NCBI RefSeq assembly: GCF_027244095.1
Contig: NC_069660.1
Span: forward strand, 102,896,834 to 102,960,833
DNA from: Hemicordylus capensis
Lineage: Eukaryota > Chordata > Lepidosauria > Squamata > Cordylidae
DNA length: 64,000 nt
Direction of reading: 5' to 3'
Positions 1 through 11,334 of this stretch are shown one piece after another. The notes beneath the pieces were generated by a model that ran no database searches, was not told the DNA's origin, and worked only from the letters and a program-made list of their open reading frames with translations. Every line of letters starts with the position of its first letter. Position 1 is the stretch's first letter. The position numbers were made by a program, and so were the translations under genes.

Positions 1-291
1 CCGCTCCTCAATCTCCATCACAGTTTTTAGAAAGAGTGTAAAATCTTGGCTTTTTACCCAGGCTTTTATACAATTGTCTCTACTGCTGCTGCTTTGTATT
101 TTTTATGGTTATATTGTGCTTTAAAACAATCTTTTAAATCAGATCTGGATTTTTATATTCTAGCTTAATATTTTAATTGTGTAATTTTTATTGTCTTGTC
201 TTAACTTTTGTGTGAACACTTTGAGATTGTTTTAATGAAATGCGGTACAGAAATTTAACAACAAATACATAAAATAAATAATAGGGTCACA
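1..291 (+). mobile_element. L2-type LINE 3' end (fragment)
   Basis: T-rich 3' untranslated tail ending in 'gaaatgcggtacagaaat' followed by an A/T-rich aaataaataa run, the usual ending of vertebrate L2 LINEs. It has no coding part, because the rest of the element is outside the window to the left or was lost by 5' truncation. It could be a related LINE of the same superfamily. Confidence 0.5.
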
Positions 292-784
292 TGCATAGGC
301 TAATGTGTGCAATAGTTACCCCTGATATTGAGAGCAATGAATCAAGTCAAGTCAAGTTTTATTTACCGTCCTAGACCAAACAATCCATGCATGCAAACAG
401 CAGAACAATTTATAGAAAACTCTAGCAATGATACATATCCCCCATTCTGTTCACTGTTGTGGATATAAGGAGGGCATAGTGAGCCCAGTGGGCAGGACAG
501 GCTTGATTCTGCTCCCACAACATGCAGGCAGTTTGCAGCTGGAGCCTGGTATGGTCAGGCACTGGTTGCTGCAGAGATGCTCTTACATCTTCAAAGGCTC
601 TGTTCTTACAGAGCACTCAGGAACAGCAGCACGCTTCTGATCTTACACAACAATACTGGAACTCGGAGAACACGCCCAAACTCTCAGCTGTCCTCCACAA
701 CAGCAGACATGATCGAGGACCCAGAATAGTGCAGGGTTCTAGCACTGCATGTGTGCAGAGGCTCAAAGCACTGCTGGTGTTGTG
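292..784. other. No recognisable gene
   Basis: Mixed-composition DNA with short open frames on both strands but no recognised protein similarity, splice structure or repeat boundary. Confidence 0.4.
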
Positions 785-1100
785 GTAGCAAGCATGACTT
801 GTCCCCGTAGCTAAGCAGGGTCTGCCCTGGTTGCATATGAATGGGAGACTAGAAGCGTGAGCACTGTAAGATATTCCTCTCAGGGGATGGAGCCACTCTG
901 GGAAGAGCAGAAGGTTTCAAGTTCGCTCTCTGGTTTCTCCAAGATAGGGCTGAGAGTGATTCCTGCCTGCAACCTTGGAGAAGCCACTGCCAGTCTGGGA
1001 AGACAATATTAGATGCTAGATGGATCAATGGACCAATGCTAGATGGAGTTAGATGGACCAATGGTCTGACTCAGTATATGGCAGTTTCCTATGTTCCTAC
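785..1100 (+). mobile_element. 5S-rRNA-derived SINE
   Basis: The head contains 'agctaagcagggtctgccc' and 'gaatgggagact', which match the internal promoter half of vertebrate 5S rRNA (agctaagcagggtcgggcc ... ggatgggagacc). A squamate-type body follows, and the tail ends 'cagtatatggcagtttcct' 'atgttcct'. This copy has a small tandem duplication near the tail (three 'agatgga.caatg' blocks around 1010-1060). Non-coding; mobilised by a LINE. Confidence 0.8.
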
Positions 1101-1939
1101 CTTTCAAATCAACAAATCTTACAAAAATGAATGTTTATACATTGCATTGTGAACAGCTCTTTCCCCCAAGAATCCTATTATAGATACAAAGCAAACAAAA
1201 AAAGTACAGAACAAAGCGGGGGGGGGGGATAAAAGAATGTCGTTTGTTCACTACACGTTAAAAATAAAAAATGAGAAAACACCACTCAACACATCTGACA
1301 CTCTGCAAGCTAAGTCTTCATCTTTAAAATGTCCTGTTTCTTTTAAAAACTAAATCATAACCATGAGGGGAAATTAATCTATTTGATCAAGATGTGTAGC
1401 TGCCTGTCTGGTCCCAAGAATACACTGCTGAGCTACAGAGATTTCAGATCATATCGATATAAATGCTAAATGACTTCAGGCTTAGGGAGAAGGAAGTATA
1501 GCCTTGTGTTTATGGCAAAGGACTGGGACTCAGCTGTCCACTCATTTCAGCCTTTACCTAGGAGGCTGGACAAGCCACTCATCTTCATAGCCATTAAGCA
1601 CAACTTCGTAATAAAAGAGACAGAAGTGCTTTTCTTCCTGCTTGTGCCAGTTGGTGGCATGGTGTACATTCATACCCATTACTAAGGCATATTCTCCAAT
1701 TGTGCTTATCTAGCAGGTAAAGTGCTGAGCAGCTCACTTTGGTACCAAGTTTCTAACGGCATTTCCAAACATTCTTGGACTTGGGAGTAAGGCTACAAAT
1801 GACAGTCATGCAGTCAGTCATTTGTGCAAAGCGAGAAATGACTTGGGGGAGCAGCGTACCACTTCTGCTTAAGCTAGCCTATGACACACACATAAACGAG
1901 TAGGATGGTTACACGAAGAAGATCTTGGGACTGAAGTTC
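1101..1939. other. No recognisable gene
   Basis: AT-rich with a 10-base G run near 1220. The only open frames are short, overlapping and without known similarity. Confidence 0.4.
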
Positions 1940-2690
1940 ATCACAAGCTGAACATACAACTGCAGTGCAATGCAAATGCAAAGAAGGCAAATGTAATTTT
2001 AGGTTGCATTGAGAGAATCATGATGAGAAATAGACATGAGAGATAATAGTTTCACTTTATTCTGCACTAGACAGCAGATTCCCCACTTTAGGAAGGATGT
2101 AGACAAAAGGTTCATAGGAGGGCAACGAAGATGGTCAGGATCTGCAAACAAGTCCTATGAAGAAAGGTTGAAGGAACTGGTTATGTTTAAGCTGGAGAAG
2201 ACTGAGGTGGGGGGACATGATAGTACTGTTTGGTTATCTGAAGGGCTGCCTCACAGAAGGACTCCCCCCCCCCCGTTTCTCCAGAGACTAGACAGGTAGC
2301 TTTCAGAACATAAGAAGGAACTTCTTAACTGTAAGAACAGTTCAACAATGGAACTAATTATCTAGGTACAGAGGCACATTGAGAGACTTCTCTCTCTCTC
2401 TTTTTGCTTTCCTTCAAGCAGAGGCTGGCTATCTAAATCTAATCTAATCTAAATCTCCTGCATAAGCAGGGTGTTTTAATAGCGCATCGGCTGCTCAGTT
2501 AACACAGAGGCCTAGTTGCCGTTACTCAAGCTTGACGGAGAATGCTATGCTGCAGCCACACAGACTCCCCCCTCAGCACTCTGACCTGTATGCCACAGCT
2601 GTGCTTCCAGTCTCTCGCCAAGTCAGATAATGCTGTTGCTGCACAAGGGCTGGGCTAGATGGCCTACGGGATCCCCTCCAACTCTTCGCT
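1940..2690 (+). mobile_element. CR1 LINE, degraded 3' portion
   Basis: Broken translation shows CR1 reverse-transcriptase C-terminal blocks: 'NANAKKANVILGCIERI' like, then '..KRFIGGQRRW' and 'KSYEERLKELVMFKLEK', equivalent to CR1 'RRATKMI..LSYEERLRELGLFSLEKRR'. Several frameshifts are needed to join the blocks. The 3' end near 2645-2690 reads 'ggctgggctagatggcctac' followed by 'ccctccaactctt', a CR1-like ending. About 2447-2620 appears foreign to the element. Confidence 0.5.
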
Positions 2691-4052
2691 TTCGGCCCAA
2701 ACTCAGGCAAGTGGCAAAGTCAATGGTGCTCTGTGGGTGCTTAATGCAAGGCATGTTCTGAAGTACCTTGCTCAAAATGGGACTTTGTAAAATAGAGATC
2801 ATATGTCTCTGGGATGTGGCAAGGCTGTATTCATAAATGTTTGTAAAGTCCTCCAGTAATAGACACTAGAGAAATATTATTATCATTATTAAAGCCTTGA
2901 GATGCACCAAGGCTTTATTGTTCACTTAAAGACCTAAACTTCAGACAAGAGGAAGTGGGTATGAAGAAAAAGGCAAACGTCAAAAGAGAGAGGCAGCCCA
3001 GATCCATAATATGAAATTAACAATTCTTCTCAAATCCGTAGGATGGTCACATGGCAATACCAAGAACAGTTCTGACTATAGTCCTGTGCCCAGTTTCATA
3101 TAGTAAATCTCACGGAAATCTGTGCTTTAAAGACACATTACTGGGTACAAGACAGAAAACTTTATTATTTAGCTAACGATGGGCTTAATCTGTATTTAAA
3201 GCCAAAGCAGAGCCACAGGCCATGTAAGAATTGAGCATTTGCGGTGTGCATTGCCCTCACCACTGATGGTTCTTTCACACAAGGCTATTTTCCTACATCA
3301 TTTTCATAGGAAGATTACATATACACCCAAATATGTGGCAAATCCTCATGTTCTTGGGGCAATACTATTTCCTGTGTATATGCAGCCAAACTACATTTGC
3401 CAACTGTGATATGCTTCTCTAGGGAAAACAAGGCACACATAAGATTGGCACTGTTAGAGCCTAAGGGGTCAGACCCCCTTAAGAGTTAGATGCACGGGGA
3501 CACTGGTAATCCATCTGAGGGGCCAAAAGAAAGTAACTCAGTCCAAGCAGGCACGGATCAAGTTCTAGAGGCGATGGTCAAATAGATCAGAGGCAAGTAC
3601 GCTAGTCCAGTTCAAGCAGGTAGGCAGACAGTCCTATCCTCAATGGCAGCAACACTGGGGAAGGGAAGTATATAAGGCCAGCAGGGCCCCGGTGCTTCCC
3701 TAAATTACCTGACCAAGCTCGGGTATCAAATTGCAGTACATTTGCCTGCCAGTCAGGGCTGTTATGTTTAGATTAGGCCAGCAGTTTCATCTAACCATGA
3801 GCTGGTTGGGCCCAACAGATGGTTGGGCCCGACTGCCAGATTTCCTGTTCCAGTTATGTCTTGCAGTTACACAAGGTATATATCTGGTTTCCTACATGGA
3901 AGCCACATTATTGTAGGAAGACAGTCTTATATGATGTGGATCTAAGTAGCTGCAATCAGAGCATGCATTTCTTGGATTCCTGGACAAGGAGTACAGAAAA
4001 CAAAGCAGCCCCAGCACTTTATTCTTATAATTAACCACACTGCATTAGAAAT
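2691..4052. other. No recognisable gene
   Basis: No supported gene. The 3450-3740 stretch is repeat-like and richer in GC than its surroundings, but I could not assign it to a family. Confidence 0.35.
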
Positions 4053-4516
4053 GCTGGTTGCATTCACACATGACACAAACCGGAGCTGAAGGAGCCTCCA
4101 GTTTCAATTTGTGTACAGTTTCAAATTGTAGTTGCCTGAAATGCAGGCACCTGCAGTGCTGACAGAAAATGGGCACGTGGTTTGCCTCCCCATATTCTGA
4201 TTTGTACCTTTGGTTTGTAGTGAGTTTTGCCACCTGGACCTCTGGTTTAGCGGTGCCAGCATTTCATCTGAACTGCAGTCTGGTTATTACACAACTGGAG
4301 TTGAGGAGGAAGCTCCTCTCTCGTTCCAGCTACAATTGACTGCTGGGGCTGTCCTACAGAAGGAAGCCCAAGCAGCAGTTCCCTATCCCTTCTGTAGTCT
4401 TGCTGACTACAGAAAGAGAGTTCTCTGTGACATACAGATTAGGATTGGAGAGTCGAGGGAGTGGAACCGCAGGTCCGTTAGACCTGCGGTTCCACATTAC
4501 ATGTGAAAGCGGCCAG
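4053..4516. mobile_element. Non-autonomous DNA transposon (MITE), probable
   Basis: The ends form a diverged terminal inverted repeat: left 'ggttgcattcacacatgaca' against the reverse complement of the right end, 'ggccgctttcacatgtaatg'. The interior is non-coding and carries a perfect palindrome at 4461-4495. No target-site duplication is obvious, so the superfamily is not assigned. Confidence 0.45.
4461..4495. repeat. Perfect 15-bp-arm palindrome, 5-nt loop
   Basis: Arm GTGGAACCGCAGGTC (4461-4475), spacer CGTTA, exact reverse-complement arm at 4481-4495. It lies at the right end of the probable MITE and is likely subterminal hairpin structure of that element. Confidence 0.85.
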
Positions 4517-5854
4517 TAAGACAATACAATTATCATTTGCTACAATCAAAGTAGTAAACACAAAAACAAAATAAAGAGCTAGCATCGGAAACTTCTGCAG
4601 CAGAGGGACATGACATGTACATGACATGTATATGTATTAGCACAAAATGTGAAGCAAATAATTTGATGCTCTCCCTGTATAATTTCTTATCTTAATGCAT
4701 GTCAAAACCAACACTGTTCTTCGTCTTTACAATCCAAAAATAGTTTTCTGTTAAAGTATGTTTCTGATTAGTAATTGATGGAAATTAGATGGGTGGACTT
4801 GTTGAATGAAATACAAATTTAATGGAATTAGGTTATGAAGCTGGTTGAAAGACAAAGATAAAGGGCCAGAATACTGACTTAGTGTAAGAAGATCTATTAT
4901 TCTGCTGTGTGCAGCATAGAGGCACACAATGCACATTTTTCCAAATACTTAAGTTGCTAGAGTTGTCATTCTTCAGGATTCACCTCCCTCCATCCTAGTC
5001 TCTAGAAATAAAATTTCCAAGTGAGTTTGTGGATGCATCATGTCCTGAATGCATCTGTATGTAAATGGAGACATAATGCTCAGGTGCTATGCAAAAAGCC
5101 GGTAGAATTCTGCTTGTAATGATGTGTAAAAATGTGTAATAATTGGAGGGGTCTTGAGCAGTGGTCCTTGATATGATAATTAGTTGTTACAAGTGTGTCC
5201 ATATTTTCTTTCTTTCTTTAATATTTTTTATTTTCCGTAAAATTGTTTTAGTAAAATAGCAAGATAAAAGGAAGAAACATTTGAAAAACATATACATAGA
5301 AGAAATATAAAGATCAGAGTGGATTGCCTAAATAAGTAAGTAAAATTATTTAAAGCACTGACCCCCTCCCCCTTTTTTCTGGTTATAGGATTTGGACTGC
5401 AACTATATACACTGTTGAGATTTACACAAGCTAAATAATTTGGAACAGGTTTTTAAAAAATCTTAATACCGTTTATAGACCTACCAAGCATAGATACAAT
5501 TCAATGATAAAGAGTCATGTACCGGGTCTTTTCTGGTTTCTACATATAGCCAATAATTGTTCCATCTAAAGGTGAACCATTTAGTGATCCATATTTCTGT
5601 CTTTGAAATGTTGGAGTATATTGGCTTTGCTCATCTTCTTCGGTAAGCTGGAATAATATGTGTGCATGGACTTTATGAACTGCTTTCCATTTGTGTCATG
5701 CTTATAGTTAGAACTGCACACCATGCCTCCCAGGTTGCTTCGTTATGCCCCCTACACATTTACAGGCATATTTCTATTTTCATCAGTGAAATGTTGGAGG
5801 GTATGTTCATGACAGTCAGCATGTTCCAGAATGTATCATCAGCTCCCCTCCAGT
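4517..5854. other. No recognisable gene
   Basis: AT-rich, with no coding exon recognised. The 5200-5830 part has the look of a decayed LINE tail but lacks a diagnostic motif. Confidence 0.35.
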
Positions 5855-6413
5855 CAGGGGCGGAGCCACCATTGAGCAAACAGGTTCAAAGAACCTGGTC
5901 CACCGCCAACCAGGGGCACCCCAGCCACACCCCCTGCATCGGATGTCAGATGTAAGGGGCATATCTTTGCTTGTAAATGGGGCCACACAGCCCTGTTTGC
6001 AGGCAAAATCCCTGGCCAGTGCCACATTTGCAGCACGGCCGGAGCTGCTCTCCCTGCCTAAAATGCAGGGAGAGTAGCTCCCAGCTGCACTACGAACGTG
6101 GTGCTGGACAGGGATTGTGCTCGTAAATGGAGCCATTCAGCCCCACTTGCAAGCTAAACCAGCAGCATGTTTGCAGTGTGGCCAGGAGCAACGATCCCGC
6201 CTTTTAGGGTTAGGGTTAGGCACACAGCGCTGCCCGGGGGATTTTGCTTGCAAACGGGGCCATGTGGCCCATTTGCAGGCAAAGATTCACCCCTGTGTCT
6301 GATGTCAGATGCAGGGGCGGGGCTTAGCATATGACATCAAATGCAGGGGGTGGGGCTAGGGGGCCACAGTGGCAGGCTGGACCAAGGCCACCGCTGGCCT
6401 CCCTCCGTCCCTG
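5855..6413. mobile_element. hAT-type MITE
   Basis: Begins CAGGGGCGGAGCC and ends ..TCCGTCCCTG, an imperfect inverted terminal repeat of hAT form. It is flanked by an 8-bp target duplication with one difference: CCTCCAGT (5847-5854) and TCTCCAGT (6414-6421). The interior is GC-rich with repeated 'gatgtcagatgcaggggc' modules and does not encode a transposase. Confidence 0.75.
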
Positions 6414-7703
6414 TCTCCAGTAGCTGTTTTCACAGCAGCTGATGCTCCTCTTTACAGAAAGAGAGTTGGGGTTCAGCTCACTGATCATAATGAAGAAATC
6501 AGGGGGATGCAACTTGCACATATCCATCTGCTTTTCTGGGTGCTTTGTCATGTGGTTACAAGGAGCAGGCCCATTACATGGCTCGTTCAATTCTAAGTCA
6601 ATAAAGAAGGTATCCTGTCATACGCAGCTTCCTCTTTAATCATCAGGCCTCAGATTACAAGGATCAGACAGAATCTGTGCTTGTTGCAAAAACAAAAACA
6701 AAAACCAAAACCAAACAACTCCACTGAACATCACATATTAGAAATTAAATAGATGTCCAATATTGCCTTTCAGTACATTGCCAAGTCAGCACTAATACCA
6801 AATGGCCCACTTATGTCTCATTTATACTTTGTCCAGTTAGATGTTCATGTAAGCTGAAAGCAGAAACAAAATTTTGTCTTTATCTTGTGAAACCAATTAT
6901 GTATCATACAACCAAAGGCAAAAAGAAAGTTTAGTTTTGTTGCAAGCAAAACAAATCTAATATGGCCTCATGCAAAAGGGTGCTTCAAGACTTTCTAAAA
7001 AAATACAGTAAATGGATCCCTTTGATAATTGTTTGCCATGAAAGCAAATGTTACACAATGTTAAGGACATTTTAAAATTAACTAGTAAAGCAAGTTTTTT
7101 ATTGCTTCTTTTAATCAGTTTTGGTTTTCCTGTTTGCTCCACTAAGGAAAAAACACATTTCAGTATTATGAAAAATTTACTTATGTGATTCTGCTTTAAA
7201 TGCATCTACAGTGATTCAAAGTGTGTGAACCAGTTCCCAAACAAGTTTTTAAAGTTAAGAGTCTAGTGTCTGAACCAGAGTTAAAAAAACAACTGATAAG
7301 CCTGAACTGAAACTGAATTCTAATAGATAATGGTTTGGTTCCCTGCTTAGTAATCTCTTTTTAGGCACAGTGGTGATCCCTTTAGAATATATTATAGAGC
7401 TGCATAATGGATATATTCTGAACTGGGTTCTATGACATGCACATCACCCTTAAAATATTGGTAGCTGTTAATGGAAATCTGAGAAGAGTTACAGCAGAGT
7501 GTGAATGACTTAATAACCTGTGGAATATAGATAAGATGGACAAACTTATCAGTTTCATAAAAGAATACATTCAATTCTATGTGAAGTCTCTTTACAGCAG
7601 TCTAGAGAATCAGCCATAATCTAAGTTATTTTTAGTTATACCTATTGTAGTTGCTGATATTACCCCTTAGATGCTTGTTTAATTATTTTGCTTAACGTGG
7701 AGA
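6414..7703. other. No recognisable gene
   Basis: AT-rich interspersed DNA. Short frames on both strands have no known similarity. An A/C-rich simple stretch lies near 6690-6715. Confidence 0.4.
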
Positions 7704-7994
7704 GAGGAGAGCTGGTCTGGTAGTAGCAAGCATGACTTGTCCCCTTAGCTAAGCAGGGCCTGCCCTGGTTGCATATGAATGAGAGACTTGATGTGTAAGC
7801 ACTGTAAGATATTTCTCTCAGGGTATGGAACCACTCTAGGAAGAGCAGAAGGTTCCAAGTTCCCTCTCTGGCTTCTCCAAGAAAGGGCTGAGAGAGATTC
7901 CTGCCTGCAACCTTGGAGAAGCTGCTGCCAGTCTGTGAAGACAATACTGAGCTAGATAGACCAATGGTCTGACTCAGTTCCTATGTTCCTATGT
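7704..7994 (+). mobile_element. 5S-rRNA-derived SINE, near full length
   Basis: Best-preserved copy. The start 'ggagagctggtctggtag' is followed by the 5S-like block 'agctaagcagggcctgccc' and 'gaatgagagact', then the body and a tail ending 'gttcctatgttcctatgt'. It defines the element as about 290 bp. Confidence 0.85.
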
Positions 7995-8112
7995 GTAGTA
8001 TTGAATAAGAATAGTGGAACAGCTATTGTTGGCTCATGAACCTTAGCTTTAAGCTATTGCCTGTTCAAAGCCATACAACACACGGAAGCTCTTTTTAAAG
8101 AATACTTCTTTA

Positions 8113-8256
8113 TTCCCTCCCTGGCATCTCCAATATAGGTCTGAGAGATATTCCTGCCTTCAGCCTTGGAGAAGCCACTGCCAGTCTGTGAGACAATACT
8201 GAGCTAGATAGACCAATGTTCTGACTCAGTATATGGCAGCTTCCTATGTTCCTATG
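8113..8256 (+). mobile_element. 5S-SINE tail, 5'-truncated
   Basis: Contains only the 3' half ('cttggagaagccactgccag' to 'gcagcttcctatgttcctat'). The 5S-like head is absent, as expected from incomplete reverse transcription. Confidence 0.7.
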
Positions 8257-9247
8257 TTGGGAGTGTCTTAAGAACCTTTTGGACTATGTGGTATAATTCA
8301 GTCAGTTGAGAGTCATGTGATATGTAGTATTTCCTAACTAGATATATGTGTTCATGCAAAATAGAAACTTTAATAGATGAAAGAGCATATAATAACCCAC
8401 CCACAAAAGGAAAAGTATTAAAAGTCTTTCTTACTTAGCTTCCTGGGTTTCTCACTTTGCTCAAGTTACACATCTTCTGAAAACATTTTCCAGCTCTCTG
8501 GTGCCCTCTGAAGCCTGAAAGGAGAATTAAAAATAATAATTCTTCACCTCAAAGCTCTTAACAAATACAATTCTTAAATAGCCAGAAAATGGGCCATATT
8601 ATTAACATTTTACAACAGAAAATTGTGCTGCACAAACACAACATTGGTACTGTGGAGCTGCAAGTCCTGCTGCCCTCCCTCAGTTTGAGCAAATGATCAC
8701 TGAGGGAAGCCATCAGCCTGCTGCTCTGGACCGTTTCCTTGCCCGGTTGACTACTTATTCTTGCTGCCCCCGCCCCCAGCCTCCTGGCCAGTCCTTTGTT
8801 TGTCCAGAACCTCTGTATCCTGTCATGCCCTTCAGTCAAAGGAACTGTGGCACTGGTTTTGGCTTGTACTCTAGGCTACAAACTCCATCCCTCAAGTTAA
8901 ACTGACCATCTTTTGATTTACAGAATTCCAAAGGACAAGCAAAAATTACATTTGGTTAGGAGTTTTTATGATACCCCATGGTAGTGATTCCTATGAAAGA
9001 ACAACAATAACAGATAAATTGCTTTTTCTTAAATCACTCCATATATTATCTCAGTAATCCTTACAAGAATTGTACATGACAGGGTAGTTATTATCTCTCT
9101 TTTCTGAAGGAGAATGGGGTGATAGTGGCTTCAGTGAATTCTTGACTGAGGTGAAATTTGAACGGGACCTTCCAGTTTGAAGCTTATGCTCTTAATTATT
9201 ATGATACACCAGCTTTCCATGTGAATCTCACCACCACCACCACCATA
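8257..9247. other. No recognisable gene
   Basis: No gene or repeat boundary recognised. A short (CAC)n stretch lies at about 9230-9244. Confidence 0.4.
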
Positions 9248-9503
9248 AAGTAAAGTTGTGCCATCGAGTTGGTGTCGACTCTTGCAGCTACAGATCTATG
9301 TCGTTTTCTATGGTAGAATACAGGAGGGGTTTATCATTGCCATCTCCCGTGCAGTATGAGATGATGCCTTTCAGCATCTTCCTATATCACTGCTGCCCTA
9401 TACAGGTGTTTCCCATAGTCTGGCAAACATACCAGCGGGGATTCAAACCAGCAACCTCTTGCTCCCTAGGCAAGTTACTTCCCCACTGCACCATTAGGTG
9501 GCC
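9248..9503 (-). mobile_element. tRNA-derived SINE with RTE-type tail
   Basis: On the - strand the head reads 'ggtgcagtggggaagtaact' and 'ggtttgaatccccgctgg' (tRNA box A/B-like). The 3' tail reads 'gtcgacaccaactcgatggc' then 'acaactttac', the RTE/Bov-B-like ending used by several squamate SINEs. Confidence 0.7.
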
Positions 9504-9513
9504 CACCACTACT

Positions 9514-9650
9514 ATAAAAGGTAAAGTGTGCCATCGAGCTGGTGTCGACTTCTGGTGACCACAGAGCCCTGTGGTTGTCTCCATGAACTCTTTCGCCAAG
9601 CAAGGATTTTAAACTGGATGGCTCCAGTACCCATCCTGTATCACAGTGAC
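9514..9650 (-). mobile_element. RTE/Bov-B-like LINE or SINE tail
   Basis: On the - strand it ends 'gtcgacaccagctcgatggc' 'acactttacctttt', preceded by 'gtggtcaccagaag'. It is a separate insertion abutting the SINE on its left. Confidence 0.5.
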
Positions 9651-11334
9651 TGTCATGAAGCATCAGGAATCTTAAGAGCAGTTGTTTTAAAGGATGTTCT
9701 ACCTAATTAATTTCAAATAATATGTAATGAAGATTGCAAAGACTATGGTATCATGAAGAGAAAAATCAATAAAAATCAAAAGAGTCAGTCTGCTGTTGAC
9801 CTGCAAATGAGTAAAATTTTGACTGATTGCATAACAGTGAATCTTTAGCTTCAGACTGCAGTACTGTTGAAGAGGAGGAAACATGACAACATTTAGTCAG
9901 TGTGGCATTGTTTCTGAAACAAGAACAAAACTGACAAAAAGAAAATGCTTTTTGGTGATAGAGCCCTCCTGCAAATCCACATTGTGTGACATTTGTACAA
10001 CTGTGACATTTCTCCAAGATTGTAACTGATCTGTCATGTCTGGTTATGATATCTTCTATCCTATATCTTGGAAATTAAAGAGGCACAGAGGAGTGCCCTT
10101 TAGTTAAGGTAAGCAGCTAAAAAAAGCATGACAACTGTAGAACTAATAATTTGAGACTTGTATGTGTGGTCTACTTGATTAGGTCTACAAATGTACTTAA
10201 TTTAAAGGAGATCTGATAAAAATTGCCACAACTACAGCAAGTTTAAAAGCGCTGATATCTCTAGGTCCCATAATGCCTTTCTCTTGTGTGTTGTGTATTG
10301 AAGCAAAATACATGGACTGCCATCTAGACTAACAAGTAGGGGTGCTACATGAGAAGCACCGGTGCTAGTGATGGTTCCAAATAATTTAGCACCAGAAATT
10401 GTGGAGGGGAGGGATATTATTATTATTATTATTTATTCGATTTCTATACCTCCCTTCCAAAAATGGCTCAGCGTGGTTTACACAGATAAATAATAAATAA
10501 ATAAGATGGACATGAATTTTTATTTTATTTTTTTGGCAAAATTGGGTCACGTGCCCTTCAGCAACTTATTTTCATGTGGCAAAGAGCACTTCTGGGGGAA
10601 GGGGAGGTTGTTGAAATTTACTCCCTGTAGGAGAGTTTAGATTCCCTTATTTTAATTGAATCAATTTCCCCTTAGTTGAAGCTTGTCCAAAGCTCAACTG
10701 TTGAAGTAGGTACTGCCAAACTGAATTGTCCTCTGCTTATGAAATGAAACAAAAACCCAAAATTAAAGTTTATAAACTTCATTTGTATCTCACCACATTC
10801 AGACCAACAACTGAAAATGTATATTAGACATAAACAAAAAATCTAAAATAATAAATAATAAAACAAAAAAAGGCAATCACAAACATAAATCATACAGACA
10901 ACCCACCTGGCATGAGTGGCCAATAGCCAACAACCTGACTACAGCGGCCCATACAGTTTATATCCCACCCCATTTTAGCAGCCTCTTTTCCTTAACTGAT
11001 CATTGTTTTCTTATATTATTATTATTGGCTTATCTTGTGCCAATCCATCCTTTAGTGTCCACCCATTTTTCTAATTGGTCCATCTCTTCTTTGTTCTAGT
11101 AAGTTCTTCCTTACTCTTCTTGTAACTTCCTTCCAACGTCCTCCTCATGCCTACTTATGATGTACGTAGCTTATTTTGTATCTTTCCCTTATTACCACAT
11201 TGTTCTTGTAGTTTCTAGACAGAACCTTTTCTACTGAATCCTCCTCCATTTTGTTCCTCTTTTTACATTACACATCTGCTTTTTGAGATTTTTCCATGTA
11301 TATTTTACCCAGCTCCTGACAGAGTACTCAGAGG
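9651..11334. other. Mostly unassigned DNA with one short repeat tail
   Basis: No gene supported. About 10418-10510 is a dispersed-repeat tail ('gatttctatacctcccttcc' and 'aaataataaataaataag') of the same kind as the one at 15638-15893. An exon-like 113-nt stretch on the - strand (9801-9913) is discussed under rejected items. Confidence 0.4.

Noticed and set aside
785-1100. True 5S rRNA gene
   Set aside because: Only the internal part matches 5S rRNA. The sequence continues into a SINE body and tail, and several similar copies exist.
3450-3740. Possible LTR-type or other retroelement terminal segment
   Set aside because: No paired copy, primer-binding site or coding part is visible, so no family can be supported.
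9801-9913. Exon-like - strand stretch with a good acceptor (ttttgttcttgtttcag) and 'gcag|gtcaac' donor
   Set aside because: Encodes NNATLTKCCHVSSSSTVLQ.., without convincing similarity to the missing part of ITGB3BP. The donor is weak, and chance is likely.
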